Shown piece by piece: positions 1 to 6,425 of a stretch of DNA of 16,074 bases. A program made the position numbers and the translations under genes. Position 1 is the stretch's first letter. Every line of letters starts with the position of its first letter. The stretch comes from CADEDV01 sp964412375 (lineage in GTDB: Bacteria > Bacteroidota > Bacteroidia > Chitinophagales > Chitinophagaceae). Under the pieces are notes generated by a model. The model saw nothing but the letters and a program-made list of their open reading frames with translations, did no database searches and was not told the DNA's origin. The stretch covers positions 1 to 16,074 of the forward strand of contig CAYPOD010000054.1 of the NCBI GenBank assembly GCA_964412375.1. Direction: 5' to 3'.

Positions 1-2
1 AA

Positions 3-56
3 TACCTGATAGCAAGCAGCAGCAGTTTTGAATATGAAAACATCGATAATCAATGA
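3..56 (+). CDS. 3' end of an unidentified upstream gene (partial)
   Basis: Only the last 17 codons are visible. The frame is open from base 3 and stops with TGA at 54-56, which overlaps the ATG of the next gene at 53-55 in an ATGA arrangement. That overlap is typical of translationally coupled genes and is the main reason to think this frame is real. The visible tail is polar and serine-rich. In Bacteroidota, small Spy-like proteins are often preceded by a sigma factor and an anti-sigma-like protein, so this could be the end of such a gene, but that is inference. The other two frames stop at bases 7-9 and 29-31. Confidence 0.4.
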   Translation, partial: YLIASSSSFEYENIDNQ

Positions 57-568
57 GTACACGATCCAGTAATAAAAACCTGATTTTCCTGGTTGCAATT
101 TTATTGCTCACCAATATTGCCGTATTGCTCTATTTTGTCTGGTTCAAAAAACCCGGGCATAAAAAAGGCCCTTCCGAAAAAAGAATGGGCATTATGATTG
201 AGACCTTGCAAAAGAAAGTGGGTTTTGATGAAACGCAAATGGCAAAGTATAAAGAGCTGAAAGAATTGCAAAAAGAAACTGTCCGGCCCCTGTTTGAAGA
301 AATGAGGAAAGCCAAAGAAAAGTTTTTCCTTTTAATGGCCGATACTGCAGTTGCTGATTCCACTTTGCAGGCCGCTGCCAACTTCATCGCACAGCAACAA
401 AAAATGATTGACCTGGAAGCATTGAATCATTTTAAACGGGTAAGGGCTCTATGCACAGCAGAACAGCAGCCAAAATATGACTCAGCCATTGTGAAAATGT
501 TCAGGAATATGGGAAAACCACCAAACAAAAACGGTGATGGAGATAAAGAGAAAACAGAAAAAAAATAA
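53..568 (+). CDS. Spy/CpxP-like periplasmic protein with N-terminal membrane anchor
   Basis: A 171-residue protein. Residues 10-30 form one hydrophobic helix followed by positive residues, so it is probably anchored in the inner membrane with its body in the periplasm. The body is charged and helical, with two LTxxQ-like motifs: around residues 57-64 (GFDETQMA) and near residue 134 (LCTAEQQ). This pattern fits the Spy/CpxP/CnrX group (periplasmic heavy-metal-sensor or metal-resistance family), small proteins that sense or chaperone under envelope or metal stress. The C terminus is a lysine-rich tail. The start is the ATG at 53, overlapping the stop of the preceding frame. The next gene begins 25 bases downstream and is probably in the same operon. 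The family call is moderately secure; any metal specificity is not visible. Confidence 0.75.
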   Translation: MSTRSSNKNLIFLVAILLLTNIAVLLYFVWFKKPGHKKGPSEKRMGIMIETLQKKVGFDETQMAKYKELKELQKETVRPLFEEMRKAKEKFFLLMADTAVADSTLQAAANFIAQQQKMIDLEALNHFKRVRALCTAEQQPKYDSAIVKMFRNMGKPPNKNGDGDKEKTEKK

Positions 569-593
569 CAACATAACTACAAAATTATCATCA

Positions 594-1013
594 ATGAAAA
601 AGCAATTCATATTTCTACTTGCCCTTTTTGTGAGCTTAAGCGGCTTGCAGGCACAGGGCGGCGGCAGGGGAGGATTTCAGCAAAGAACTGTGGAAGAAAG
701 GGTGAAATCGGCCCATGAAAAAATTGACAGCGCCTTCAAACCCGAAGCGGCGGCCATGGCTAAAATAGACACCCTTTTCACTTACTACTATAAAGGGCAG
801 GATGCCATTCGCCAGGAAATGATGAATAACAGCGGCGGTGAAAGACCGGATTTCCAGGCCATGCAGGAAAAAATGAAACCGCTTAATGATGCAAAAGACA
901 GTGAACTGAAAAAATACCTTGGAGAAGATAATTTTAAAATTTATAAAGAAAAGATTGAGCCCATGTTGATGCCCCGCAGGGGAGGCGGGCCCGGAGGTAA
1001 CCGGCAAAACTAG
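594..1013 (+). CDS. Small secreted Gly-rich, Spy-like helical protein
   Basis: The best start is ATG 594, which begins a clean signal peptide (MKKQFIFLLALFVSLSGLQA, cleavage near residue 20). Starting further upstream at 534 would overlap the previous gene and bury the signal. The mature protein of about 119 residues has a Gly/Arg-rich segment just after cleavage (GGGRGG), a charged helical middle, and a second Gly/Arg-rich tail. The middle contains methionine- and lysine-rich helices with spacing like Spy-family proteins, but the LTxxQ motif is not clear. It is probably a periplasmic partner of the preceding Spy-like protein. The function is unknown. A strong terminator follows 28 bases after the stop, closing the operon. 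Confidence 0.7.
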   Translation: MKKQFIFLLALFVSLSGLQAQGGGRGGFQQRTVEERVKSAHEKIDSAFKPEAAAMAKIDTLFTYYYKGQDAIRQEMMNNSGGERPDFQAMQEKMKPLNDAKDSELKKYLGEDNFKIYKEKIEPMLMPRRGGGPGGNRQN

Positions 1014-1040
1014 TTTTAGGGTTAATGGTAGTTAATGCAC

Positions 1041-1072
1041 ACCCCGCCTGCTTTTGCAGCGGGGTTTTTTTT
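1041..1072 (+). terminator. Rho-independent terminator after the Spy-like operon
   Basis: ACCCCG at 1041-1046 pairs with CGGGGT at 1060-1065. After a single bulged C, CTGC (1048-1051) pairs with GCAG (1056-1059) around a TTTT loop. An uninterrupted run of eight T (1065-1072) follows. This is a canonical intrinsic terminator for the rightward genes ending at 1013. Confidence 0.9.
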
Positions 1073-1147
1073 GCTCCTGCTGTTTTCGGTAAGCGGAAAT
1101 TTTGCCTGTTATCCTTTCTTTTAGCATTGCTTCTATCAGCAATCAGA

Positions 1148-1176
1148 TTTTCAACCGTAGATTTGGTTTATTTTTG
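1148..1176 (+). promoter_or_regulatory. Candidate promoter of the superoxide dismutase gene
   Basis: TATTTTTG at 1169-1176 matches the Bacteroidota -7 consensus TAnnTTTG. A TTTT at 1148-1151, spaced 17 bases upstream, is a weak stand-in for the -33 TTTG. The predicted transcript start near 1183 leaves a leader of about 33 bases before ATG 1216. The region lies downstream of the terminator at 1041-1072, so the gene needs its own promoter. Confidence 0.4.
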
Positions 1177-1215
1177 GTGATTTACTACAGCATTTTTTAT
1201 CTAAAACATATTATT

Positions 1216-1815
1216 ATGGCATTTACATTAGCTTCACTTCCCTACGCTCATGATGCACTGGAGCCGCATATTGACACCCAAACCATGCAGATACACCATG
1301 GTAAACACCACCAGGCTTATGTTGACAACCTCAATAAGGCCATTGCCGGCACAGCACATGAAAATAAATCGCTTGAAGAATTAGTGGTATCTGCCGGGTC
1401 CATTTCACCTGCTGTGCGTAATAACGGTGGCGGACACTGGAATCATACCTTTTTCTGGGAAAGTCTCACTGCCGGTGGCAGCGGCGCCCCCACGGGTAAA
1501 CTGGCCGATGCTATCCATGCTGCATTTGGATCTTTTGATGCATTCAAGGAAAAATTCGCTGCTGCGGGCATGACAAGATTTGGCAGCGGTTGGGCCTGGT
1601 TGATAGTAAAAGACGGAAAGCTGGAAATTACTTCAACCCCTAACCAGGATAATCCCTTAATGGATGTGGCCGAAGTAAAAGGCACACCTATTCTCGGAGT
1701 TGATGTTTGGGAACATGCCTATTACCTGAAATACCAAAACCGTCGTGCAGATTATCTGGCCGCTTTCTGGAACGTGGTGAACTGGGATAAAGTGGCTGAA
1801 CGTTTTGGCTCGTAA
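1216..1815 (+). CDS. sodA: Superoxide dismutase, Mn/Fe family (Mn-type residues)
   Basis: Converts superoxide to hydrogen peroxide and oxygen. The protein has 199 residues, normal for the family. It begins at ATG 1216; an open frame upstream to 1102 has no credible start or family match. The metal ligands are visible: His27 in QIHHGKHH, His77 in HWNHTFFW, and Asp163 and His167 in DVWEHAYY. Two positions that separate the metal types, Gly73 (four before His77) and Gln144 in NQDNP, match manganese enzymes rather than the Gln/Ala pattern of iron enzymes. Members of this family in Bacteroidota can be cambialistic, so metal use in the cell is not settled. No signal peptide is present, so it is cytoplasmic. 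It appears monocistronic, with a promoter-like element upstream and a hairpin just after the stop. Confidence 0.96.
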   Translation: MAFTLASLPYAHDALEPHIDTQTMQIHHGKHHQAYVDNLNKAIAGTAHENKSLEELVVSAGSISPAVRNNGGGHWNHTFFWESLTAGGSGAPTGKLADAIHAAFGSFDAFKEKFAAAGMTRFGSGWAWLIVKDGKLEITSTPNQDNPLMDVAEVKGTPILGVDVWEHAYYLKYQNRRADYLAAFWNVVNWDKVAERFGS

Positions 1816-1840
1816 GAAGTTTTAAGAACCTTGTTTTCTG

Positions 1841-1876
1841 AATGGCTGCACTCAATACGATGCAGCCATTTATTTA
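1841..1876 (+). terminator. Hairpin terminator after superoxide dismutase, touching the convergent gene
   Basis: AATGGCTGCA (1841-1850) pairs perfectly with TGCAGCCATT (1861-1870) around a 10-base loop. On the + strand it is followed by a T-rich but interrupted tract (TATTTATTATT). The right arm ends on base 1870, the last base of the leftward regulator gene's stop codon. It probably stops the rightward transcript. On the - strand there is no clear T run after the stem, though the stem could still protect the mRNA end. Confidence 0.65.
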
Positions 1877-2490
1877 TTATTCAATTTATTGACCGCCTCC
1901 ACCCTGTTATTGACATGAAGTTTGCCATATATGTTTTTTACATGCTTTGTTACTGTGTGCCTGCTCAGCGAAAGATTAGCAGCCACTTCTTTTACAGAAA
2001 GTCCTTTTGCCAGCATCTGCAGCACTTCGTTTTCTCTTTCTGTAAGTTCTGAAAGTTTTTCTGACAATTGTGGCTGAAAGGCTGAGATCACTTTTTTTGC
2101 AATATACCGGCTCATTGGTGCACCACCCTTGTGAAGCTCTTTGAGTGATTCAATAATATCTTCCGGCAAAGAATCTTTCAGGACATAACCACTGGCCCCG
2201 TTTTTCAGGGCATTAAAAATAAATTCATTGTCGTCATAAAACGAACAAACCATACACAACACAGAAGGAACCTGCCGGTGAATCACTTCAATTACATCAA
2301 CACCACTTTTGCCACCGGGAAGCTTGATGTCAACGATTGCGATATCGGGAGGATGATGAAGCAAGTGGGGTATTGCGGCTTCGGCTGAAGAATAGCTATG
2401 ATGCACAGTGAAATAACCGGAATCGTTAATGAGGGATTCCAGCCCCTGGCGATATGCCTTATCATCTTCTATCAGCGATACCTTGACCAA
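1870..2490 (-). CDS. NarL/FixJ-family response regulator (REC + LuxR-type HTH)
   Basis: A 206-residue two-component regulator. The receiver domain spans about residues 1-120, with acidic residues Glu8/Asp9/Asp10, phospho-acceptor Asp54 (VDIKLP), Ser83 in the Thr/Ser switch position, Tyr102 and Lys105 (VLKD). A LuxR-type helix-turn-helix spans about 146-206 (LTERENEVLQML, then SRHTVTKHVKNIYGKL). Such proteins act as phosphorylation-dependent transcription factors. No histidine kinase is adjacent, so it is an orphan here. The start appears to be TTG at 2490: reading back in frame from it, a stop at 2527-2529 is met before any ATG or GTG, and the conserved (M)VKVSLIEDD opening begins there. It lies 76 bases downstream of yidD in the same direction, with no obvious terminator between them, so read-through from that cluster is possible. 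Confidence 0.93.
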   Translation of the reverse strand: MVKVSLIEDDKAYRQGLESLINDSGYFTVHHSYSSAEAAIPHLLHHPPDIAIVDIKLPGGKSGVDVIEVIHRQVPSVLCMVCSFYDDNEFIFNALKNGASGYVLKDSLPEDIIESLKELHKGGAPMSRYIAKKVISAFQPQLSEKLSELTERENEVLQMLAKGLSVKEVAANLSLSRHTVTKHVKNIYGKLHVNNRVEAVNKLNNK

Positions 2491-2566
2491 AGCCGTTAGT
2501 TTGAATCTGAATATACATAATATCTTTCAAGCTACTATAAGAACCGGTTGTTACTATTGAAGCAGA

Positions 2567-2797
2567 TCAGGGTACCGGGTCGTGCCCGCTTCCGCCCCAT
2601 GGATGGCAGCGTGAAATTCTCCTGATAGCGAGCCACATACCTTTGAAAAGACCATATTTTTTCAGGGCTTCTGCAGCATAGTGAGAACAGGTGGGGGTGA
2701 ACCGGCAGCTTGGCCCCAGCCAGGGAGAAATGATCCATTGGTAAAGCTTTATCAGCCCGATGAATGGAAGACTAAGGATTTGAAGGATTTGTTTCAT
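2567..2797 (-). CDS. yidD: Membrane protein insertion efficiency factor YidD
   Basis: A 76-residue protein of the YidD family, which helps YidC-dependent insertion of inner-membrane proteins. The family signature is clear: an N-terminal amphipathic/hydrophobic segment (IGLIKLYQWIISPWLGPSCRF), the cysteine motif PTCSHYAAEAL, and a C-terminal RCHPWGGSGHDPVP. Cysteines at residues 31, 37 and 64 are the conserved ones. The start is ATG 2797; a TTG two codons upstream is less likely. It overlaps the 3' end of rnpA by 26 bases, so the two are translationally coupled. The order rpmH-rnpA-yidD is the classic one, but no yidC follows here, which is usual in Bacteroidota. Confidence 0.95.
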   Translation of the reverse strand: MKQILQILSLPFIGLIKLYQWIISPWLGPSCRFTPTCSHYAAEALKKYGLFKGMWLAIRRISRCHPWGGSGHDPVP

Positions 2798-3170
2798 GTA
2801 CAATCTTGAACAGCTTTTTCACTATCGCCTGCATCTTTGCTGAAATCAAAGAATAATCAGGCAATTCTTTACCGGTATACATCAAAAAAGCATGCATACC
2901 CATCCCTTTCTCAACCAGCAGGGCTGCCAAATCGTTTTTTTGTAGTCGCCAGGCTTCCCTGGTAAGACGTTTGATCCTGTTTCGATCTACTGCTTTTTTA
3001 AACTGCCTGGAAGAAACACCTGCTGCAGCCTGCAAACCCGGAACATTGATCATTTTATAGCAAACACGAAACGGCGCTATGCTGAACTGTTGCCCGTTGC
3101 TGAACAATTGCTCAATAGCTTTGCGACTTTTGAGCTTTTCATTTTTTCCATATGTAAACTGCCTGCTCAA
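2772..3170 (-). CDS. rnpA: Ribonuclease P protein component
   Basis: The basic protein subunit of RNase P, which with the catalytic RNA removes the 5' leader of pre-tRNAs. It has 132 residues, normal length. The family signature AVDRNRIKRLTREAWR lies near residues 60-75, with the conserved Arg/Lys pattern that contacts RNA, and the N-terminal KNEKLKSRKAIEQLF is typical. The predicted start is TTG 3170: the frame upstream of it contains no ATG or GTG before a stop at 3216-3218, and the conserved region begins within about ten residues. An ATG at 3177 is in a different frame. No Shine-Dalgarno is visible. A terminator-like hairpin ends 13 bases upstream of the start codon, so expression probably depends on read-through from rpmH. 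Confidence 0.95.
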   Translation of the reverse strand: MSRQFTYGKNEKLKSRKAIEQLFSNGQQFSIAPFRVCYKMINVPGLQAAAGVSSRQFKKAVDRNRIKRLTREAWRLQKNDLAALLVEKGMGMHAFLMYTGKELPDYSLISAKMQAIVKKLFKIVHETNPSNP

Positions 3171-3182
3171 AATGCATTGAAT

Positions 3183-3209
3183 AAAAAAGCTCTGACAGTT
3201 GCCAGAGCT
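3183..3209 (-). terminator. Terminator/attenuator between rpmH and rnpA
   Basis: On the - strand AGCTCTG (3209-3203) pairs with CAGAGCT (3194-3188) around an 8-base loop. The stem runs straight into six T (3188-3183). This has the form of an intrinsic terminator, 42 bases after the rpmH stop and 13 bases before the rnpA start. It would let L34 be made in large excess over RNase P protein, with rnpA and yidD expressed by partial read-through. Confidence 0.8.
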
Positions 3210-3250
3210 ATAAAATTATTAAAACCAGCGACTAGCTGTGCTCTTACTTT

Positions 3251-3406
3251 TTACTTCAGTTTTCTTTCATCTGAAACGGTAAGTTTCTTGCGGCCCTTGG
3301 CACGGCGGCTGGCCAGCACTTTGCGACCATTGGCAGTAGCCATTCTTTTACGAAAACCATGAACGGTTTTGCGGCGTTTGCGATGAGGTTGGAATGTACG
3401 TTTCAT
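3251..3406 (-). CDS. rpmH: 50S ribosomal protein L34
   Basis: A 51-residue, very basic protein that is a structural part of the large ribosomal subunit. It starts at ATG 3406 with MKRTFQPHRKRRKTVHGFRK, continues with RMATANGRKVLASRRAKGRK, and ends at the TAA of 3251-3253. These are the L34 family signatures at full length (bacterial L34 is 44-52 residues). It is the first gene of the rpmH-rnpA-yidD cluster and is preceded by a leader of roughly 95 bases with a hairpin and a promoter-like element. Confidence 0.98.
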   Translation of the reverse strand: MKRTFQPHRKRRKTVHGFRKRMATANGRKVLASRRAKGRKKLTVSDERKLK

Positions 3407-3438
3407 ATTAATTTCTCTTTTTCACTTTTATGAAATGC

Positions 3439-3456
3439 GGACCGGGAGAACGGTCC
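3439..3456 (-). promoter_or_regulatory. Hairpin in the rpmH leader
   Basis: GGACCG (3439-3444) and CGGTCC (3451-3456) form a perfect 6-bp GC-rich stem with a 6-base loop, 33 bases upstream of the rpmH ATG and inside its likely 5' leader. It is followed on the - strand by a smaller TTTCA/TGAAA repeat closer to the start. There is no T run directly after it, so it is not a standard terminator. It could affect mRNA stability or translation; this is inference. Confidence 0.45.
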
Positions 3457-3506
3457 AGGTTTCAGTTTCAGCCAATCACCACATCGGCTGTTTTGTGAAA
3501 GGACGG

Positions 3507-3514
3507 CAAAGGTA
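3507..3514 (-). promoter_or_regulatory. Candidate -7 promoter element of rpmH
   Basis: On the - strand this reads TACCTTTG, a perfect match to the Bacteroidota -7 consensus TAnnTTTG. The -33 position shows only a weak match. The predicted transcript start near 3500 gives a leader of about 95 bases. The same extended sequence CTTACCTTTG occurs upstream of uppS at 11372-11379. Confidence 0.5.
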
Positions 3515-3584
3515 AGGGTTGGAGGTCAGAACTAAGGTGTTATAACGAATAAATATTGCCTGTTTTTCGGTTTGTCCTGGCACG

Positions 3585-3609
3585 ATATTAAAAAAACATA
3601 TTGAATATC
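3585..3609 (-). terminator. Possible weak terminator after murI
   Basis: Just after the murI stop, the - strand reads ATATTCAATAT followed by a run of seven T. GATATT/AATATC arms at 3584-3589 and 3604-3609 also form an outer inverted repeat. The stem is short and A/T-only, so termination would be weak. Confidence 0.3.
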
Positions 3610-3612
3610 AGT

Positions 3613-4446
3613 CTATTCAGAAGAAATTGCAGCATGCTTTGACTGTACGGTTTCTCCAAAAAATGTACTTGCATGAGCATCGAAATCAGCTGTTGAATCG
3701 GTGGTATAAAAAACCTGGCTGCCCGTTTTGCTGCAAAGGTTTTCTATTTCAGGGTGCCGTTCCAGGTAATCAGCCAGGCTGGTTGCCACAATTTCTCCCT
3801 GGGAGAGAAGTTTTACGCCAACGGGTAAGTATTCCTCAATTTTTTCCCTGAGCAAGGGATAATGAGTACAGGCCAGCAACAAAACATCAATTGTTTCTCC
3901 CTTTTCAAAAATATTCTTGAGGTGTTTTTTTACAAAATAGTCAGCTCCTTCATCAAGATGCTCATTGTTCTCTATCAACGGCACCCACATCGGGCAAGCC
4001 TCCTGGTACACCTGGATATCCGGAAAAAACTTTGCAATTTCAATGGGGTAGGAACCGGAAGTCACGGTTCCGTTGGTCGCCAATATTCCCACCTGCCTGG
4101 TCTCAGAATAATGGCCGATGGATTCCGTGGTTGGTCTTATCACCCCCAGCACTCTTTTTCCCGGGGCAAGCAATGGCAAATCATTTTGCTGAATGGTTCG
4201 CAGTGCTTTAGCAGAAGCTGTATTACAGGCAAGGATAACCAGCGGGCAACCTTGTTCAAAAAACCACTTCACACATTGCAGGGTGTATTGGTAAACCGTT
4301 TCAAAAGAGCGGTTGCCATAAGGTGCCCGGGCATTGTCCCCAAGGTAGAGGTAGTCATATTGCGGCAATTGCCGAATGATTTCTTTTAATACTGTCAATC
4401 CACCGTACCCGGAATCGAAAACGCCAATTGGGCCTTTGTTGTGCAT
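3613..4446 (-). CDS. murI: Glutamate racemase
   Basis: Interconverts L- and D-glutamate in the cytoplasm, supplying D-glutamate for peptidoglycan precursors. The 277-residue length is normal. The start is ATG 4446; a TTG two codons upstream is less likely. The N-terminal IGVFDSGYGGLTVL carries the Asp11-Ser12 motif. The two catalytic cysteines are present, Cys74 in ACNTASAKAL and Cys193 in LLACTHYPLL with His195 beside it, and the substrate-loop LGDNARAPYGNRS lies at 35-47. It begins 26 bases downstream of the TPR gene and is probably co-transcribed with it. In many Bacteroidota murI directly follows the bamA-skp-skp genes; here the TPR gene and a terminator separate them. Confidence 0.97.
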   Translation of the reverse strand: MHNKGPIGVFDSGYGGLTVLKEIIRQLPQYDYLYLGDNARAPYGNRSFETVYQYTLQCVKWFFEQGCPLVILACNTASAKALRTIQQNDLPLLAPGKRVLGVIRPTTESIGHYSETRQVGILATNGTVTSGSYPIEIAKFFPDIQVYQEACPMWVPLIENNEHLDEGADYFVKKHLKNIFEKGETIDVLLLACTHYPLLREKIEEYLPVGVKLLSQGEIVATSLADYLERHPEIENLCSKTGSQVFYTTDSTADFDAHASTFFGETVQSKHAAISSE

Positions 4447-4471
4447 AAACAAAAATACAAAGGAGAAATGG

Positions 4472-6307
4472 CTATTCGCTTTTATTCACTGTATCCAGCC
4501 ACTTTTTGGCTTCGGCATAGGTAGGTAAAATCTCTACAGCTTTTTCCAAATCAGCTTTTGCCTTTATCTTGTTCTTTTGTTCATGCCAGGCCCGTCCTCT
4601 TGCATAATAGGCAAAAGCCAGTTCGTTTTTTTCTTCCGGTTTGTATAAGGGAATCAGCCGGGTAAACAGGGTTGCGGTTTTGGGGTAGTCTTTTATTTCA
4701 AATGCAAACTGTCCCATGTTGCGCAAATGACCTGCATCGGTGATCTTTTTTAGCTTGTCAGACCGCTCGTAATCTTCCAGCGATTCTTTGTATTTTTTCT
4801 GTTGCCCCCTTGCCATGGCCCTGTAGAGATACATTTTCGGTAAACTGTCCTTTACGTTTTTATATAACACAATACATTTATCCATTTCTTTCTCCGTTTG
4901 CGAAAAAAGACTTTGCGAATAATAAATATCAGCTAACCAGCGACGGGCTTCCCTGTTATTGCTGTCATACCGGATGCTTCTTTCAAAATCAGTTCTTGCC
5001 GTATAAAAATAGGTGTTGCCCAGAATGAAATTGGAATACCCTTTCCGGTAAAATATCGTTGACAACACAGCAGAATCCGCTTTATAACCATCGGCGGCCT
5101 TGGCATAATAATCTTTGGCTTCATAATATTTTTTGCGGGTAAAGCTGATATCTCCCATTGCAATATTAGGCTCCCGAAGGTTGCTGTTGTGCTTAAGCGA
5201 TTCCCTGAAATCCGCCTCTGCTTTGGTTGTATCCTTCAACAACAGGTGACAATCACCCCTGAAAAAATAAAGATCATCAAGACTGCCTGTAGTGCCTTCA
5301 TACATCTTAATTGCTTTATCATATAAGACAATAGCTTCTTTGAATTTCTTTTGTTTCCGCAATACACTTGCTTTTTGCCAAACCGACTGCCGGTCATCGG
5401 GGTCTAGTTTCAGGGCGGCATCAAAATCAGCAATGGCCTTTACATAGTCCTTGATGCCATCATAACAACGGCCGCGGATATAATACAGGTCAACCATTGA
5501 AATGGTATCCTTGCTGTAAAATTTCATCGTTTTAGTGTATTGGGCAACCGCTTCAGCCCATTTTTGCTGGTTATAATAAACTGAAGCAATACCCCAGCAG
5601 GCATCGCCGCTTTCGGGATTATATTCCATCGCTCCTTTATAAGCCGTAAGTGCCTCATCATATTTTCCTAACTTGTATAGTGACTGACCCATCCAATAAT
5701 AGCGATATGCCATTATCTTTTTATCATCTGAACCATACCGGATAGATTGCTGGTAATAGCCGGCAGCATTACTGAATTCGCTGATATTATAGGATGCATC
5801 AGCAGCGCTTACATAATAATTCCCATTTGTGCTGTCTGCGCTAATAGCCAGCTTAAAATAGGTCAGCGCATCGGCATATTTCTTTAAAGCATTGTAACTC
5901 CTCCCCCGCCAGAAATAAAGTGTTTTGAGGCTGGATGGTTCGTTTTTATATTGCTCAATTGCTTTGCCATAATATTCTGCCGCATTCTCAAATTCACTTT
6001 TGTCATAGTAAAGAGCAGAGATATCCCAATAAGCCTCTTTTAAATCTGCCTTAGCAGCAATAGCCTCTTTAAACATTTTTTCCGCCTCATCATGCTTCTT
6101 CAGCTTATACTGGCAGTAGCCGATCCTGTACAGCACCAGTGCATGGTCCTTTTGCTGGTATTTTTTCTCCTCCAGCGCCTTTTTATAATTATCGGCTGCA
6201 CATTGATAGTTTTTATCCTCATAGCATTTATTAGCTGTTTCTATCAGGTTCTGACCACGGGAAAAAAAGCAGGAACACAGCAATACAGCAAGAAACGGAT
6301 ATTTCAT
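4472..6307 (-). CDS. Secreted TPR protein with eight tandem 72-74 residue double-TPR units
   Basis: A 611-residue protein from ATG 6307 (a TTG three codons upstream is disfavoured because the signal peptide starts at the ATG). Residues 1-19 form a signal peptide ending near SRGQ. The Cys at 11-13 do not form a good lipobox, so it is more likely periplasmic or exported than lipidated. The rest is almost entirely tetratricopeptide repeats, about seventeen. They are arranged as a higher-order repeat: the Gly (or equivalent) of the recurring LYxxRG motif falls at residues 63, 135, 207, 279, 351, 423, 497 and 571, giving spacings of 72, 72, 72, 72, 72, 74 and 74. TPRs form superhelical scaffolds for protein binding. 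No enzymatic domain is visible and the partner is unknown. The gene lies between the skp terminator and murI, so it probably heads a TPR-murI transcript. Confidence 0.9.
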   Translation of the reverse strand: MKYPFLAVLLCSCFFSRGQNLIETANKCYEDKNYQCAADNYKKALEEKKYQQKDHALVLYRIGYCQYKLKKHDEAEKMFKEAIAAKADLKEAYWDISALYYDKSEFENAAEYYGKAIEQYKNEPSSLKTLYFWRGRSYNALKKYADALTYFKLAISADSTNGNYYVSAADASYNISEFSNAAGYYQQSIRYGSDDKKIMAYRYYWMGQSLYKLGKYDEALTAYKGAMEYNPESGDACWGIASVYYNQQKWAEAVAQYTKTMKFYSKDTISMVDLYYIRGRCYDGIKDYVKAIADFDAALKLDPDDRQSVWQKASVLRKQKKFKEAIVLYDKAIKMYEGTTGSLDDLYFFRGDCHLLLKDTTKAEADFRESLKHNSNLREPNIAMGDISFTRKKYYEAKDYYAKAADGYKADSAVLSTIFYRKGYSNFILGNTYFYTARTDFERSIRYDSNNREARRWLADIYYSQSLFSQTEKEMDKCIVLYKNVKDSLPKMYLYRAMARGQQKKYKESLEDYERSDKLKKITDAGHLRNMGQFAFEIKDYPKTATLFTRLIPLYKPEEKNELAFAYYARGRAWHEQKNKIKAKADLEKAVEILPTYAEAKKWLDTVNKSE

Positions 6308-6354
6308 TGCAAACAATTTTGGGGAAAGTTACGACAGCTCAGTTGCCAATGCCA

Positions 6355-6370
6355 TACCCTGGTCAGGGTA
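6355..6370. repeat. Palindrome upstream of the TPR gene
   Basis: TACCCTG, two bases, CAGGGTA form a perfect 7-bp inverted repeat, abutting the T tract of the skp terminator and 48 bases upstream of the TPR ATG. Its position in the only promoter space available to the TPR gene suggests an operator or a second termination stem; the sequence does not decide which. Confidence 0.4.
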
Positions 6371-6400
6371 AAAAAAATCAGCTCCGGTTTGGAGCTGATT
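6370..6400 (-). terminator. Strong rho-independent terminator of the bamA-skp operon
   Basis: On the - strand AATCAGCTCC (6400-6391 complement) and GGAGCTGATT form a perfect 10-bp stem with a 5-base loop, followed by eight T (6377-6370). It starts 25 bases after the stop of the last skp gene and closes the leftward uppS-bamA-skp-skp group. Confidence 0.93.
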
Positions 6401-6425
6401 GTAATGAAAGAAAAATGTCAATTAT

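Noticed and set aside
636..1007. Leftward open frame of 123 codons
   Set aside because: Antisense to the small secreted protein, which has a proper signal peptide and a terminator after it.
3862..4389. Rightward open frame of 175 codons
   Set aside because: It lies antisense within murI, whose catalytic motifs are intact; the translated product has no recognisable domain and scattered rare-looking composition.
4450..4457. TATTTTTG on the - strand just before murI as a promoter
   Set aside because: It matches TAnnTTTG but lies only 3 bases from the ATG and has no -33 partner; co-transcription with the TPR gene 26 bases upstream is simpler.
4472..6307. TPR super-repeat as recent DNA-level tandem duplication
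   Set aside because: The 216-base period is seen in the protein, but the nucleotide units have diverged visibly, so there is no sign of recent expansion or an assembly artefact.
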